64,000 nt of DNA, from assembly GCF_003201355.1 (NCBI RefSeq), contig NZ_QICL01000001.1, positions 496,001-560,000 on the forward strand, given 5' to 3'. The notes beneath the pieces are model-generated. The model was not told where the DNA came from and did not search any database. It saw nothing but the letters and a program-made list of their open reading frames with translations. A program made the position numbers and the translations under genes. The first letter of the stretch is position 1. Each line of letters starts with the position of its first letter. This document shows, piece after piece, positions 49,647-58,391 of the stretch. This DNA is from Indolivaga alginatilytica. GTDB lineage: Bacteria > Bacteroidota > Bacteroidia > Bacteroidales > Dysgonomonadaceae.

Positions 49647-50840
49647 ATGAACATACCCGTTTACAACTGTCTGATAGACGAAAACACAGAAGATCAAAGC
49701 GGTATCTATGCCATTTCGTTTGTAGATGTACCCGCCAATGAAATAGACTTTGTAGCATTAGCCAAACAACCTAAGCTCGAACGTTTAAATCGTGATTCAC
49801 AAAAGCAAATACTCACAGGAGCAGTACTTCGCCCCGATCAGTTAATATATCGCAACGATAACAGAGGCGAATATTACATTCAGTTTTCGGCAGAGCAAAT
49901 CGAAAAGATCGCACAAAAAATGATGCGCACAGGCATCGCTTTACACAATACTACACACCAACACCAAAACCCTCTGGAAGGGAATTTTCTGACCGAACTC
50001 TGGATTGTTGAAAATCCGGAACATGACAAATCCCAAGCTCTCGGCTTTACCGACTTACCGAAAGGCACACTGATGTGTAGCTACAAAATTGCGGACAAAA
50101 ATTATTGGGATACGCAAGTAATGACAGGAAACGTCAGGGGATTTTCTTTAGAGGGTTTCTTCTTTCAGGAAATAAAGAAAAACAAAATTAATAAATCAGT
50201 TACTAATCAAAATCGAAATGAAAAAATGAATCAAAGAAACAAGAAATCGGGAACATTACTATCTCGCATCTCACAGTTCTTTCTCGACATTCAGGCGGTA
50301 GAAAAAGCCGATGCTACCACAAGCGGAACGGCTTATGTAATCTTTACCCTTGCCGATGGGAAAGAAGTATATATTGATGCCGATGGGTTTGCAACCCTCA
50401 ACGAAGAACAGCTTCCGGCCGGTGAACATCCTTTGGCTGACGGAAATATTCTGATAGTTGACGAGCAAGGACAATTTATCGAGACCAAAGAAGCGGCTGC
50501 CGAAACTTCCGATCCGGCACAGGCAACAGCACCCGAAGCATTAAGAAAAAAATTCCGACAAAAATTCGAAGACAATGCCATCGCTAAACCACAAGGAACA
50601 GTATCCGAAAGCGGAGAATCTACTGATGTTTTGAAACAGAAAATTGCAGATCTGGAGGCAAAACTATCGGAACTTGCAGGACTGGCTAAAGAAGCAAACA
50701 CAGAGGTACAGAAACTTCGCAGTCAAACTCCCAGCAGTATGCCCGCTACGGCAATGGCTGCCTGTCGTAAATTATCGGAACTGAAACGCTACGAGCAAAT
50801 GGCACAAGCCCTTTCGTTGACAATCAGAAACCGCAAATAA
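49647..50840 (+). CDS. XkdF-like prohead protease fused to a scaffold-like tail
   Basis: The protein has 397 residues. The N-terminal half (about 55-175) has the XkdF/Peptidase_S78_2-like pattern: 'ILTGAVLRPDQLIYR', 'GEYYIQFSAEQIEKIAQKMM', 'HNTTHQHQNPLEGNFLTELWIVE' with His100, His104 and His106, and 'VMTGNVRGFSLEGFF' with Ser167, the likely Ser/His catalytic residues. The C-terminal half is Ala/Glu-rich with a coiled coil near 325-360, like a scaffold that is processed during capsid assembly. It is the first gene of the island. The next phage gene, the capsid, is 175 nt downstream past a modular repeat. Confidence 0.75.
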   Translation: MNIPVYNCLIDENTEDQSGIYAISFVDVPANEIDFVALAKQPKLERLNRDSQKQILTGAVLRPDQLIYRNDNRGEYYIQFSAEQIEKIAQKMMRTGIALHNTTHQHQNPLEGNFLTELWIVENPEHDKSQALGFTDLPKGTLMCSYKIADKNYWDTQVMTGNVRGFSLEGFFFQEIKKNKINKSVTNQNRNEKMNQRNKKSGTLLSRISQFFLDIQAVEKADATTSGTAYVIFTLADGKEVYIDADGFATLNEEQLPAGEHPLADGNILIVDEQGQFIETKEAAAETSDPAQATAPEALRKKFRQKFEDNAIAKPQGTVSESGESTDVLKQKIADLEAKLSELAGLAKEANTEVQKLRSQTPSSMPATAMAACRKLSELKRYEQMAQALSLTIRNRK

Positions 50841-50930
50841 GGTCTCAGACCTTTTTATTGCTTTGGCAGGCATAACAACCAGAGATAGTTATACTGATAA
50901 AACATCGCATTAAATATCTAATACTACTTA
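50839..50930 (+). repeat. Modular intergenic element, core A (best copy)
   Basis: It runs from AAGGTCTCAGACCTTTTT to ACTACTTA over 92 nt. Its first two A overlap the TAA stop codon of the protease gene. It sits between the protease and capsid genes. Confidence 0.9.
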
Positions 50931-51015
50931 AAGCCTCATTTACAGGCAGACACAAATTTTACAGACCCTTTACAAAACAAATTTAACAGTACACAAAACT
51001 TCAATTTTAAACAAT

Positions 51016-51948
51016 ATGGCAAATATGTATAATATTTCACCTCTCAGCTATCAACCAAGTACCAATATGGATTGGTTTACAAAAGCATTATTCGGAGGTC
51101 GTTTGATCGAAAACGGTAAAATCGATGTAATTACAGGTGTAAAAGAAAGCACTTTACTGAACTTACTAAACTTCGAACACACTCTATTACAACCCGATGG
51201 CAGAGACTGTGCATGGACTCCCGAACAAGTATTCAAACTGAGCGAAAAGGAAGTAAAAATCAAGACATACAAGATCAATCTGGAGCAATGTATTGACGAT
51301 CTGGAACGCAAACGCATCAATGTAATGCTGAAACCGGGTGCTAAAAATACAGAACTACCCGAAGCTCTCGAAGAAGCTACCATGCAAATGCTGGCTGCCG
51401 AACTTAGTTCTGAGATAGAGTCGAAAATATTCACAGGAAACAGCGCAGTAGACGCTAACGATTTTGACGGGGCAGTAACCGTTCTTTCGGCAAGCACAGA
51501 AGCAGTTAAAATTACAGGATCGGCTCTTACAAAAGCAAATATCATCGGAGAAGTAGAAAAAGTATACGATGCTATCCCCGAAAATGTATTGGTAAAGGGT
51601 TTGGAATTCGATACCGTAAAAATCTATGTTGCATACGAAACGCTTCAACGCCTTAAGATGGCTCTGGCCTCTGTGAGCAATCAAGTGATAGCAACTGCCT
51701 TTACGATAGAAGCCGAAACACTTCGTTATCTTGGAATAGAAATAGTTCCTGTTAAAGGACTGAATAACAAAACCATGATTGCCGCCGACATCACAAACTT
51801 CTTATTGGCAACCGATTTGTTGAGCGACACTGAAGAAATCCGCATCGGACAATTCCCTGCTCCTCACGACAGCAAAATCTTTATTGACGGACGCTTACGT
51901 CTTGGTTTTGTAATTCCATTCGAGGACGAGGTGGTATTCTATAATTAA
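51016..51948 (+). CDS. Phage major capsid protein (HK97-like)
   Basis: The 310-residue protein has no signal peptide. A helix-rich start is followed by 'WTPEQVFKLSEKEVKIKTYKINLEQCIDDLERKRI', 'LKPGAKNTELPEALEEATMQMLAAELSSEIESKIFTGNS', 'LRYLGIEIVPVKGLNNKTMIAADITNFLLATDLLSDTEEIRIGQ', and the end 'GRLRLGFVIPFEDEVVFYN'. This order is one I know from Bacteroidales tailed-phage capsids. The short E-loop-like segment and the C-terminal acidic ending fit the HK97 fold. It lies between the protease-scaffold and the probable tail tube, the usual gene order. Confidence 0.75.
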   Translation: MANMYNISPLSYQPSTNMDWFTKALFGGRLIENGKIDVITGVKESTLLNLLNFEHTLLQPDGRDCAWTPEQVFKLSEKEVKIKTYKINLEQCIDDLERKRINVMLKPGAKNTELPEALEEATMQMLAAELSSEIESKIFTGNSAVDANDFDGAVTVLSASTEAVKITGSALTKANIIGEVEKVYDAIPENVLVKGLEFDTVKIYVAYETLQRLKMALASVSNQVIATAFTIEAETLRYLGIEIVPVKGLNNKTMIAADITNFLLATDLLSDTEEIRIGQFPAPHDSKIFIDGRLRLGFVIPFEDEVVFYN

Positions 51949-51998
51949 GACCTCAGTCCAATAAAAAACTCATATACATAAACAAATACACATACAAT

Positions 51999-52559
51999 AT
52001 GTCTTGTAAATTAACAGCAAACATTACTAAAGAAAACTGCCAATATCAGGTGGCAGGTATCAAATCGGTATATTTAATCAACTTAGATTCGAATCCCACT
52101 TTCGAATTCAAGAAAAATCCTGACGGAACTACAGCCGATAACAAGATTATCAGTAAGATTACTCTTGATGCCTCCGAGTCTATCTATAAAGTGAACTTTG
52201 TTGAAGGCACAGCCTCATTCACCGACGACTTAGCGGTAAACGGAAACGGGGGAAAATACCGTACTCATACCGTTAATTTCACAGTAAGTGAATACGATTA
52301 TAACACGATAAACCAAGGTAATGCTCTAAGTTTAGGCAGATTTATCGCTATCATCGTAGACAAATCGGGTCGCTCTATCGTTTTGGGTCGTAACAACGGA
52401 TTGAGTGCTACTTCATTCAATTACGCTTCGGGAGCAGCTGACGCGGATGCTAACGGATGGACAACTGTACTTGCCGGTACTGAATTGGAAATTGCCAAAT
52501 TATTGGAGGACGAATCTGTTATCACTCCAATTGCAGCAACAGTAGTTGTTACTCCGTGA
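51999..52559 (+). CDS. Probable phage tail tube protein
   Basis: The 186-residue soluble protein lies 51 nt downstream of the capsid gene. It has 'CQYQVAGIKSVYLINLDSNPTFEF' at the start, 'EGTASFTDDLAVNGNGGKYRTHTVNFTVSEYDYNTI' in the middle, and 'RFIAIIVDKSGRSIVLGRNNGLSATSFNYASGAADADANGWTTVLAGTELEIAKLL' in the last half. The beta-rich body and position suggest a tail-tube or major tail protein. Its opening 'GIKSVYLINLD' is echoed by the 61479 protein. A strong terminator follows. Confidence 0.55.
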   Translation: MSCKLTANITKENCQYQVAGIKSVYLINLDSNPTFEFKKNPDGTTADNKIISKITLDASESIYKVNFVEGTASFTDDLAVNGNGGKYRTHTVNFTVSEYDYNTINQGNALSLGRFIAIIVDKSGRSIVLGRNNGLSATSFNYASGAADADANGWTTVLAGTELEIAKLLEDESVITPIAATVVVTP

Positions 52560-52592
52560 TAAACAAACTGAATTTGATTCCTGAACAAACAA

Positions 52593-52620
52593 AGGAGCTG
52601 CCCCAGTGGGCAGCTCCTTA
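52593..52620 (+). terminator. Strong intrinsic terminator of the capsid island
   Basis: AAGGAGCTGCCC/GGGCAGCTCCTT perfect stem with a 4-nt loop, 34 nt after the tube gene stop. The T-tract is weak. Confidence 0.8.
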
Positions 52621-52627
52621 CATTTTA

Positions 52628-52694
52628 AGGTCTCAGACCTTTTTATTGCTTTGGCTGGGCATAACGGTCAAAGACTGTTATCCTGATAAAACAT
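52628..52694 (+). repeat. Modular intergenic element, core A, right end lost
   Basis: It has the AAGGTCTCAGACCTTTTT left end, then GCTTTGGCTGGGCATAAC...GATAAAACAT, but the ATTAAATA right end is missing where it meets the stop of the 52696 gene. Confidence 0.75.
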
Positions 52695-52695
52695 T

Positions 52696-55600
52696 TTATT
52701 TCTTGATCATCTTATGGGTATATATCTTACCTTCGATTTGAAGTTTCAATACATAAGTTCCACTTGCTAAATGTCCAACATTGATAAATGAGCCTACATT
52801 AGCTTGCTTGAACACCATCTTACCGTTTGTACTGTAGATCTGAACTTCTGAGACGGCTTTGTCCGAGTTCAGATAAAGATTGTCTGATACAGGATTAGGA
52901 TAGATGCTTACAAAATTTTGTTCCGGAGTTTCTATCTTTAAACCACGTAATGCGGGTGTATCGCCAACAGGTATCTTCTCATAATAAAACGTTACCTCTT
53001 CATGTGTTGGATTCCACTGATTACCATATAAATTAAGCCAAGTATACGAATTATCAGTTGGCATATAACCTTCCGGAGCTCCTATTGCATGAATATTCCA
53101 ATCACCAGAAGAAATATCATCTAAAATCAGTGGATTTGGACTATCGCTTATTATCACCTGTCGTTTTGTAATGCATTCCATCTCCTCAGGATATTTAATA
53201 TAATAATCCCAATCAATGTTCCCATATGATTGTCCAGTTATCTCATACACACCTCCGGCTAATAACTCACCGGTAGACTTATCTTTACTGTATATAGTAA
53301 TCGAATTGCATGCTTCCAACACCATCTTATAAGTATCGGAATCTCCCGACACATAAAATCTGGATGGTGGTACTTCTTTACCTTGTTCTAAAAGAGCCTG
53401 AGTCGATAAATACCCGTGAGGAGCACTTATCATACCAATCGTATACCATCCTGTAGGTAGGTCGTGAATCAGATACGTACCGGGTCCATCAGGTTCCAGA
53501 TTACCCAATATTTCACCAGCCTCTTTCATGTAGTTACTGTTTCCATTGGATAATTTTTCACTAGCCAAAAGAAAACGATGAGGTGGCTCTAAAATGGGGC
53601 AACCCTGCTTATTTACAAATTGTACACGTAAGGTATTATTATCAGATATCTTTTTTAGTGAAAAATCAATGGTCGCATGATTATTCTGAAAAACAGTGAT
53701 ATTTTGAACTGCATCTGCTTCCCACTGGGGCAAAGGAGAGTACAATTTTATTTTAATATTCTCGCCGGCAGGCACATTTAATGTAATGCTACCATCAGCC
53801 TTAAATGACTCCCATCCATAGTATGCCGGAGCAAAGCTAAGTCCGAGCCCGAACTCAACACCATTTATAGGTTGTCCATCCTCATCTCTAAAATTGATTG
53901 TTAAAAAGGCTTCTTCGTCAAACTTCGCCAATATGGGATATTCGAGGCAATCGAGACTATTAGGAACTGTTATCTTTTTAGGAAGATCCAAAGTAGCAGT
54001 TCCTCTCAAAGTCATACGCCCAAAGAACCAAGCTTTATAAACTCCTGTAAGAAGCTTTATTTCATCTAAGTTGTTCGTTGTAGCAACAACAGGATAATAG
54101 CTATTATAGTCTACATAACTCCCTTCGCTGAGCTGTATCCTCGGCAGTAATCCAGCAATCGGATAGCCGAATTTATCATGATAGCTAAATTTTATAGTTC
54201 CTTTCTCGGGTCCATATCCCGAACCATAATCATCGTAATAAAATGTAACTTCCTTACACGACGAATCATCTACATTTACCACTTCATAGTCTTTAACTTC
54301 ATGCAAAACGTAATTAATAGATGATCGTCTTATTGTTCTGGGTATAGTTATTCGGTGTGTACCATAGTCTAGGTTTGTAAATTGAATATCATTACCAAGC
54401 CTTTCTCCAAATGTATGCTGAACATATAATCTACCTAGAAAAACAGAATATTCATCATTTACAGCCAGTTCATTCCCTAATAAGTCTTTGAAATGAACAA
54501 TTATACATCCATTATTAGTTACAGCCGATATTTTCTCATACTCAAATACGGCAGCATCGTAGAGATTATTCTCATTTAGGTTTACCGATTGAATTTTATG
54601 TTCGCTAGGCTTATAACCTGTCGGAGGATTTATTTCTGTAACTATATATTCTCCAAAGGATAGATTTTCGAGAGGTTCTCCAAAGTACGATTCACCTGTA
54701 ACAACAGTTTTTTCTGTTCCATCCGGAAAACGAATACTATATGTACCTCCATTAGTGTCCAGTAATTGACCTGCTCCTTTTTCAAGAAAAGCGATTTTGA
54801 AACTTCCTACTTTTGGACCTTCAGGTACATTCGCTTCAATCGAAAAGTCTTTCCACTGATTAGCTGCCTGATACAAAGCAACGCTTCCTTCGGGTACATA
54901 AAGTTTACATGTCGCAGTATTTACTCCTGTAAAAACAGTAGCACCTAATGTCGGTGGCGTGGTAGTGTGAGTCTCTATTTTATCTATTTGTGAATTTGCA
55001 AAAGCACTAATTCCAATGGATTTAAGAGAAGCAGGTAAAACAATACCCTTAGACAGGTTTGCTCCATTAAAAGCATTGTTGCCAATAACCTCTAAAGTAG
55101 AAGGCAAATCGACCGTTCCATTAAAGCCTGAAAAAGAGAAGACACTTAGATTGACCATATTAGCGGGCAATATAACGTGAGAGGCAGATGATTGAAAAAC
55201 ATAGGACCCAAAACCGGTTAAAGCAGTACATCTGCTTAAATCAAGTGGCTGAGTACTATTTAATCCATTAAAAGCCCAATTACCAACACTTTGTAAACTA
55301 CTACATAACGAAAAGTCGAGTTTCTCTACCGTTGCATTTTTAAAGGCATTGATTGCCAGAGATTTTAAGCTAGAAGGGAGTACTAAAGGCTGACTCAAAA
55401 CTGCATTTTCAAAAGCATTATTACCTATCGCCTCTAAAGTAGAAGGTAAAACAACCGTTCCACTAAATCCGGAAAAGGAAACGGCACTTAGGGTAACAAG
55501 ATTAGCCGGTAAAATAACACGGGAAGTAGACATTTGGAAAGCATAAGAACCAAAACCCGTTAGACTGGTACATTCACTTAAATCAAGTGATTGAGTACTG

Positions 55601-56085
55601 CTTAATCCTACAAAAGCCCAATTGGCAACACTTTGTAAATTATTGCATGACGAAAAGTCGAGCTTTTCTACCGTCGCATTTTTAAAGGCATTAGCTCCAA
55701 TGGATTTTAGACTCGAAGGAAACACTAAAGGCTGGCTGAAAACTGCTCCATCGAAGACATTATTACTAATGGTCTCGAGAGTGGAAGACAGTACAAGATT
55801 CGCAAAAGTTTTCCCGGCAAAAGTCGATCCCGGAATAGTCTTACTAGCAATAGATGTTCCTGACATATCTAAGGATTGAAGCAATGTCATTCCCTTCAAT
55901 GTTTGAAAATCTGCATCGTTAATCGTTCCCGATAGAACCAAATCAGTCACCTTGGTTTTATCTGTACCAAGCTGTTGGGACAGAGTACCTGCCTGAGTAA
56001 GTACAATCGTTTTCGACAATTGAGCATATGAATACGTTAAGCTCAGAAAAACACTGAGCAATGTTAAGAAAAGTTTGTTCTTCAT
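52696..56085 (-). CDS. Large T9SS-exported surface protein with BspA-like repeats and Cna-B-like domains
   Basis: The 1129-residue protein has a signal peptide (MKNKLFLTLLSVFLSLTYSYAQ). Residues about 75-390 are BspA-type leucine-rich repeats of about 24 residues ('VVLPSTLEAIGNNAFENAVLSQ'-like units). Then come several Cna-B/SpaA-like prealbumin folds, identified by repeated 'GTYLIHDLPTGWYTIGMISAPHGY', 'GGVYEITGQ' and 'SGDWNIHAIGAPEGY'. The last 75 residues are a type IX sorting domain ('SIYPNPVSDNLYLNS...ISTNGKMVF...GTYVLKLQIEGKIYTHKMIKK'). It is therefore exported through T9SS and held on the cell surface, probably as an adhesin. Confidence 0.88.
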   Translation of the reverse strand: MKNKLFLTLLSVFLSLTYSYAQLSKTIVLTQAGTLSQQLGTDKTKVTDLVLSGTINDADFQTLKGMTLLQSLDMSGTSIASKTIPGSTFAGKTFANLVLSSTLETISNNVFDGAVFSQPLVFPSSLKSIGANAFKNATVEKLDFSSCNNLQSVANWAFVGLSSTQSLDLSECTSLTGFGSYAFQMSTSRVILPANLVTLSAVSFSGFSGTVVLPSTLEAIGNNAFENAVLSQPLVLPSSLKSLAINAFKNATVEKLDFSLCSSLQSVGNWAFNGLNSTQPLDLSRCTALTGFGSYVFQSSASHVILPANMVNLSVFSFSGFNGTVDLPSTLEVIGNNAFNGANLSKGIVLPASLKSIGISAFANSQIDKIETHTTTPPTLGATVFTGVNTATCKLYVPEGSVALYQAANQWKDFSIEANVPEGPKVGSFKIAFLEKGAGQLLDTNGGTYSIRFPDGTEKTVVTGESYFGEPLENLSFGEYIVTEINPPTGYKPSEHKIQSVNLNENNLYDAAVFEYEKISAVTNNGCIIVHFKDLLGNELAVNDEYSVFLGRLYVQHTFGERLGNDIQFTNLDYGTHRITIPRTIRRSSINYVLHEVKDYEVVNVDDSSCKEVTFYYDDYGSGYGPEKGTIKFSYHDKFGYPIAGLLPRIQLSEGSYVDYNSYYPVVATTNNLDEIKLLTGVYKAWFFGRMTLRGTATLDLPKKITVPNSLDCLEYPILAKFDEEAFLTINFRDEDGQPINGVEFGLGLSFAPAYYGWESFKADGSITLNVPAGENIKIKLYSPLPQWEADAVQNITVFQNNHATIDFSLKKISDNNTLRVQFVNKQGCPILEPPHRFLLASEKLSNGNSNYMKEAGEILGNLEPDGPGTYLIHDLPTGWYTIGMISAPHGYLSTQALLEQGKEVPPSRFYVSGDSDTYKMVLEACNSITIYSKDKSTGELLAGGVYEITGQSYGNIDWDYYIKYPEEMECITKRQVIISDSPNPLILDDISSGDWNIHAIGAPEGYMPTDNSYTWLNLYGNQWNPTHEEVTFYYEKIPVGDTPALRGLKIETPEQNFVSIYPNPVSDNLYLNSDKAVSEVQIYSTNGKMVFKQANVGSFINVGHLASGTYVLKLQIEGKIYTHKMIKK

Positions 56086-56351
56086 CTTTTGTTGTTAGTT
56101 AATGAAAAAATGTATTAATACAACGCAACAGTGCATTATAAAAGATTTATAAATAACACATTAAGCAGGTTTAATATAGATTGAAATGTTTGTAGTATAC
56201 AGCCACGCTTGTGTTAATTTTATGCAAATATAACATTTAAACCAATAATTCTCTCTTTTTTCGCTCTAAATACTTGCAAAGGATAAATAGTTTGAAAGAA
56301 AAAATAGTTCTTAATAATATATCTTTACTTTTGCAGTATTGAACATTAAAT
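56086..56351. other. Intergenic region, shared upstream sequence
   Basis: These 266 AT-rich nt separate divergent genes. Apart from the TACTTTTG box for the acidic small protein I see nothing specific. Confidence 0.4.
56326..56333 (+). promoter_or_regulatory. Bacteroidota -7 box (TACTTTTG)
   Basis: A TAnnTTTG match ending 18 nt before ATG 56352. Confidence 0.55.
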
Positions 56352-56582
56352 ATGAATAAAATGGAATTACCTAGATTTTTAATCGCCGATAACGAAGAGT
56401 ATCCCGAAAATACATATGTACTGCATACCGAAAAGCCCCGCTTTATTCTGGATGTAGACAGTGAAGAATTTGAGATTCTTGACGGGTCGAAAGTGGAAGA
56501 AGAAGCTATGCAGGATCTCATCGAACAAGCGTTAGGCTTCTATGAGGATGAGCTAAACAAATATGATGAGGAAGAAGATTAA
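56352..56582 (+). CDS. Small acidic protein, conserved-looking
   Basis: The protein has 76 residues, about 35 percent Asp/Glu: 'ELPRFLIADNEEYPENTYVLHTEKPRFILDVDSEEFEILDGSKVEEEA...YDEEED'. The part 'PRFLIADNEEYPENTYVLHTEKPRFI' looks like a structured domain and not mere acidic padding. I know a similar short Bacteroidales protein of unknown role. It has its own promoter and terminator (56612-56648). An in-frame ATG at 56361 is an alternative start. Confidence 0.65.
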   Translation: MNKMELPRFLIADNEEYPENTYVLHTEKPRFILDVDSEEFEILDGSKVEEEAMQDLIEQALGFYEDELNKYDEEED

Positions 56583-56611
56583 GGCGGCAAACCTTTTTGT
56601 TTCAAAAAAAC

Positions 56612-56648
56612 AAAAGACCTTCTACATGAAAAGCAGAGGGTCTTTTTT
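56612..56648. terminator. Bidirectional intrinsic terminator
   Basis: AAAAGACCTTCT/AGAGGGTCTTTT stem with T-runs on both sides, between convergent genes at 56582 and 56647. Confidence 0.75.
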
Positions 56649-57366
56649 ATTTAGATTCTTTATGCCAGATGTAGATTGCTAAAATACAGTTCCACTCATA
56701 GAGAACCGATTGAATCATAAAAATATAGTTACCCGATACCATATTTAGTATAAACCAAATAACATTAGAGGTAAGCCACATATACCACGCCCAAGGCTTC
56801 CTCAAAATCATTATCATCTGAGACAGGATACCTACCACAAAAGCCAGAATATTAAGATAGAGAAGCAGCGGTTGATCTTGGCTGATTAGGCCCCATTGCG
56901 AACCATACAAATACAAACAAATACAGCCGACAATACCTGTTGCGATCGTAAAAATAATAAAACCCTGATTAGTACCCGTTGTTTTTACTTTGCCATCTTC
57001 GTCCTGATTTTCTTTTCGAGTCCACGTAATGAGCCCTACGACATGAAAAAGCAGATAATATCCGGCACTGAATACCAATCCTATATTACGGAACTGGAAT
57101 TGGGAATACATTTCGCCCAGATTGGCTGTTATGCCCAAAACATTTCCTGATATCGGCTTTCGAAATGCTAAAGATACTACCGACAGGTACCCGAAGAGAG
57201 CCGTTATAGAATATATTGCAACATTCGAAACTGTATCTTCGCCGCTCTCCAATATCCGATATGCCGTATATGAGGTAAGAATGACAGCGATTGCAAACCA
57301 AATTTGAGTATGCCTGACACTTCCTTTACCTGTTACGTAATCGAGAAATATAACGATTCGCCTCAT
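56647..57366 (-). CDS. PnuC-like membrane transporter
   Basis: The 239-residue protein has about seven membrane helices. The pattern 'ALFGYLSVVSLAFRKPISGNVLGITANLGEMYSQFQFRNIGLVFSAGYYLLFHVVGLITWTR' and the later 'LNILAFVVGILSQMIMILRKPWAWYMWLTSNVIWFILNMVSGNYIFMIQSVLYEWNCILAIYIW' fit the PnuC (nicotinamide riboside transporter) fold, with the W-x-x-W region. Substrate is inferred. It follows the winged-helix gene on the same strand by 15 nt. Confidence 0.75.
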   Translation of the reverse strand: MRRIVIFLDYVTGKGSVRHTQIWFAIAVILTSYTAYRILESGEDTVSNVAIYSITALFGYLSVVSLAFRKPISGNVLGITANLGEMYSQFQFRNIGLVFSAGYYLLFHVVGLITWTRKENQDEDGKVKTTGTNQGFIIFTIATGIVGCICLYLYGSQWGLISQDQPLLLYLNILAFVVGILSQMIMILRKPWAWYMWLTSNVIWFILNMVSGNYIFMIQSVLYEWNCILAIYIWHKESK

Positions 57367-57381
57367 CTCGATATTCAGAAT

Positions 57382-57669
57382 TTATTTTTTACCTATATAA
57401 TCCTGCAATACCTTTACATATAAGTTAAAGGCTGCAATACCATCTTCTGTTATCTTACATACGGTACGAGGTCTTTTTCCATCTATAAATTTACGGACTT
57501 CGATATATCCTGCTTCGCTTAATTTTTCGATCTGCACGCTCAAATTACCTGCCGTTGCCCCTGTCTTTTCCCTGATGAAGACAAAGTCGGCTTCCTCAAC
57601 CGACAACAGTAAGGATACTACCGCCAGCCTTAATTGGGAATGCAATAATGGATCGAGTTCTTTAAACAT
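57382..57669 (-). CDS. Winged-helix transcriptional regulator (ArsR/MarR-like)
   Basis: The 95-residue winged-helix protein reads 'LHSQLRLAVVSLLLSVEEADFVFIREKTGATAGNLSVQIEKLSEAGYIEVRKFIDGKRPRTVCKITEDGIAAFNLYVKVL'. The helix-turn-helix is 'FIREKTGATAGNLSVQIEKLSEAGYI' and the wing 'KFIDGKRPRTVCKIT'. It is the HTH_34-type regulator common in Bacteroidota. Its start overlaps the upstream membrane protein gene by 8 nt, and a transporter gene follows 15 nt downstream, so it probably regulates these two. Confidence 0.88.
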   Translation of the reverse strand: MFKELDPLLHSQLRLAVVSLLLSVEEADFVFIREKTGATAGNLSVQIEKLSEAGYIEVRKFIDGKRPRTVCKITEDGIAAFNLYVKVLQDYIGKK

Positions 57670-58285
57670 TAGATTCTGCTTTTCGGTTTAGAATATGTCC
57701 GGGAATAACAAAACCTAAAATCATGGATACTGACAATATAACAAGCCCTAAATCAACACTCTTAACCAAAGCATATTGCAGAATACACAGCACCGCCCCC
57801 AGCCAAAAGATATAAGCTCCATACAAATAAGGTTTGAAACGGCACGCTTTGGCGGTTACAAATAAGGCTAAACCCACCATAATCATTATAATGGGTGTAA
57901 TAAATAGGTATGGAACATATGTCTTTTGAGTAATAGCGATAAAAAATGTAGAACTCACAAAAAATGTATTCGAAATAAAGAAACCCAACCAAACAGTATC
58001 GACCACCCTGTCGAGATGCGTAATCACCTCTGCTTTTTTCGCCTTCCGATAACCATACCAATAATTACCGATAAATATGGGTATGGTCAGAATCCACACC
58101 CAGCTAGCATAATGCCGAAACTCTAAAATATAAGAAAAAATAAAATTAAACATTGCCAATATTGCAATTGTGTATCCCCATAGTATCGAACTATTGCCTG
58201 CTCCTTTTCGAAAATTATTTCGTGCCTGTGCAATCATTTCGTTAATTAACCTCAAGCTATCTTGTTCATTAAAGTTATTTTCCAT
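57662..58285 (-). CDS. Multi-pass membrane protein next to the winged-helix regulator
   Basis: The 207-residue protein has five to six membrane helices after a soluble N-terminal 'NFNEQDSLRLINEMIAQARNNFRKGAGNSSILWGYTI'. The loop 'YGYRKAKKAEVITHLDRVVDTVWLGFF' links the helix pairs. I recognise this layout from Bacteroidota genes that precede HTH_34 regulators, where it may work with the regulator as a sensor or partner. Function unknown. Confidence 0.7.
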   Translation of the reverse strand: MENNFNEQDSLRLINEMIAQARNNFRKGAGNSSILWGYTIAILAMFNFIFSYILEFRHYASWVWILTIPIFIGNYWYGYRKAKKAEVITHLDRVVDTVWLGFFISNTFFVSSTFFIAITQKTYVPYLFITPIIMIMVGLALFVTAKACRFKPYLYGAYIFWLGAVLCILQYALVKSVDLGLVILSVSMILGFVIPGHILNRKAESNV

Positions 58286-58365
58286 TGTTTGTATTTTTTA
58301 AAGTATAAAGATATATATTTTTAAGTAGGTAAGTAATATTAATATTTATTGCTTTAAGCAGGGGC

Positions 58366-58383
58366 GCATTATATACGCCCGAA
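58366..58383. repeat. Half palindrome of the GTAGGGG family
   Basis: CAGGGGCGCATTATATACGCCCG is a short copy of the palindromic half element also found near 16580 and 16995. Confidence 0.55.
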
Positions 58384-58391
58384 AGATAACT

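Noticed and set aside
41609-52559. Contractile injection system (T6SS or eCIS)
   Set aside because: A major capsid protein and prohead protease are present, while no sheath, AAA-unfoldase or spike gene is seen. The set is that of a head-bearing particle.
54979-54987. TTTATCTAT inside the T9SS surface-protein gene (also 10594-10602, 36350-36358, 36612-36620)
   Set aside because: Three of the four lie within coding sequence and none precedes a start codon. They are treated as chance matches in AT-rich DNA.
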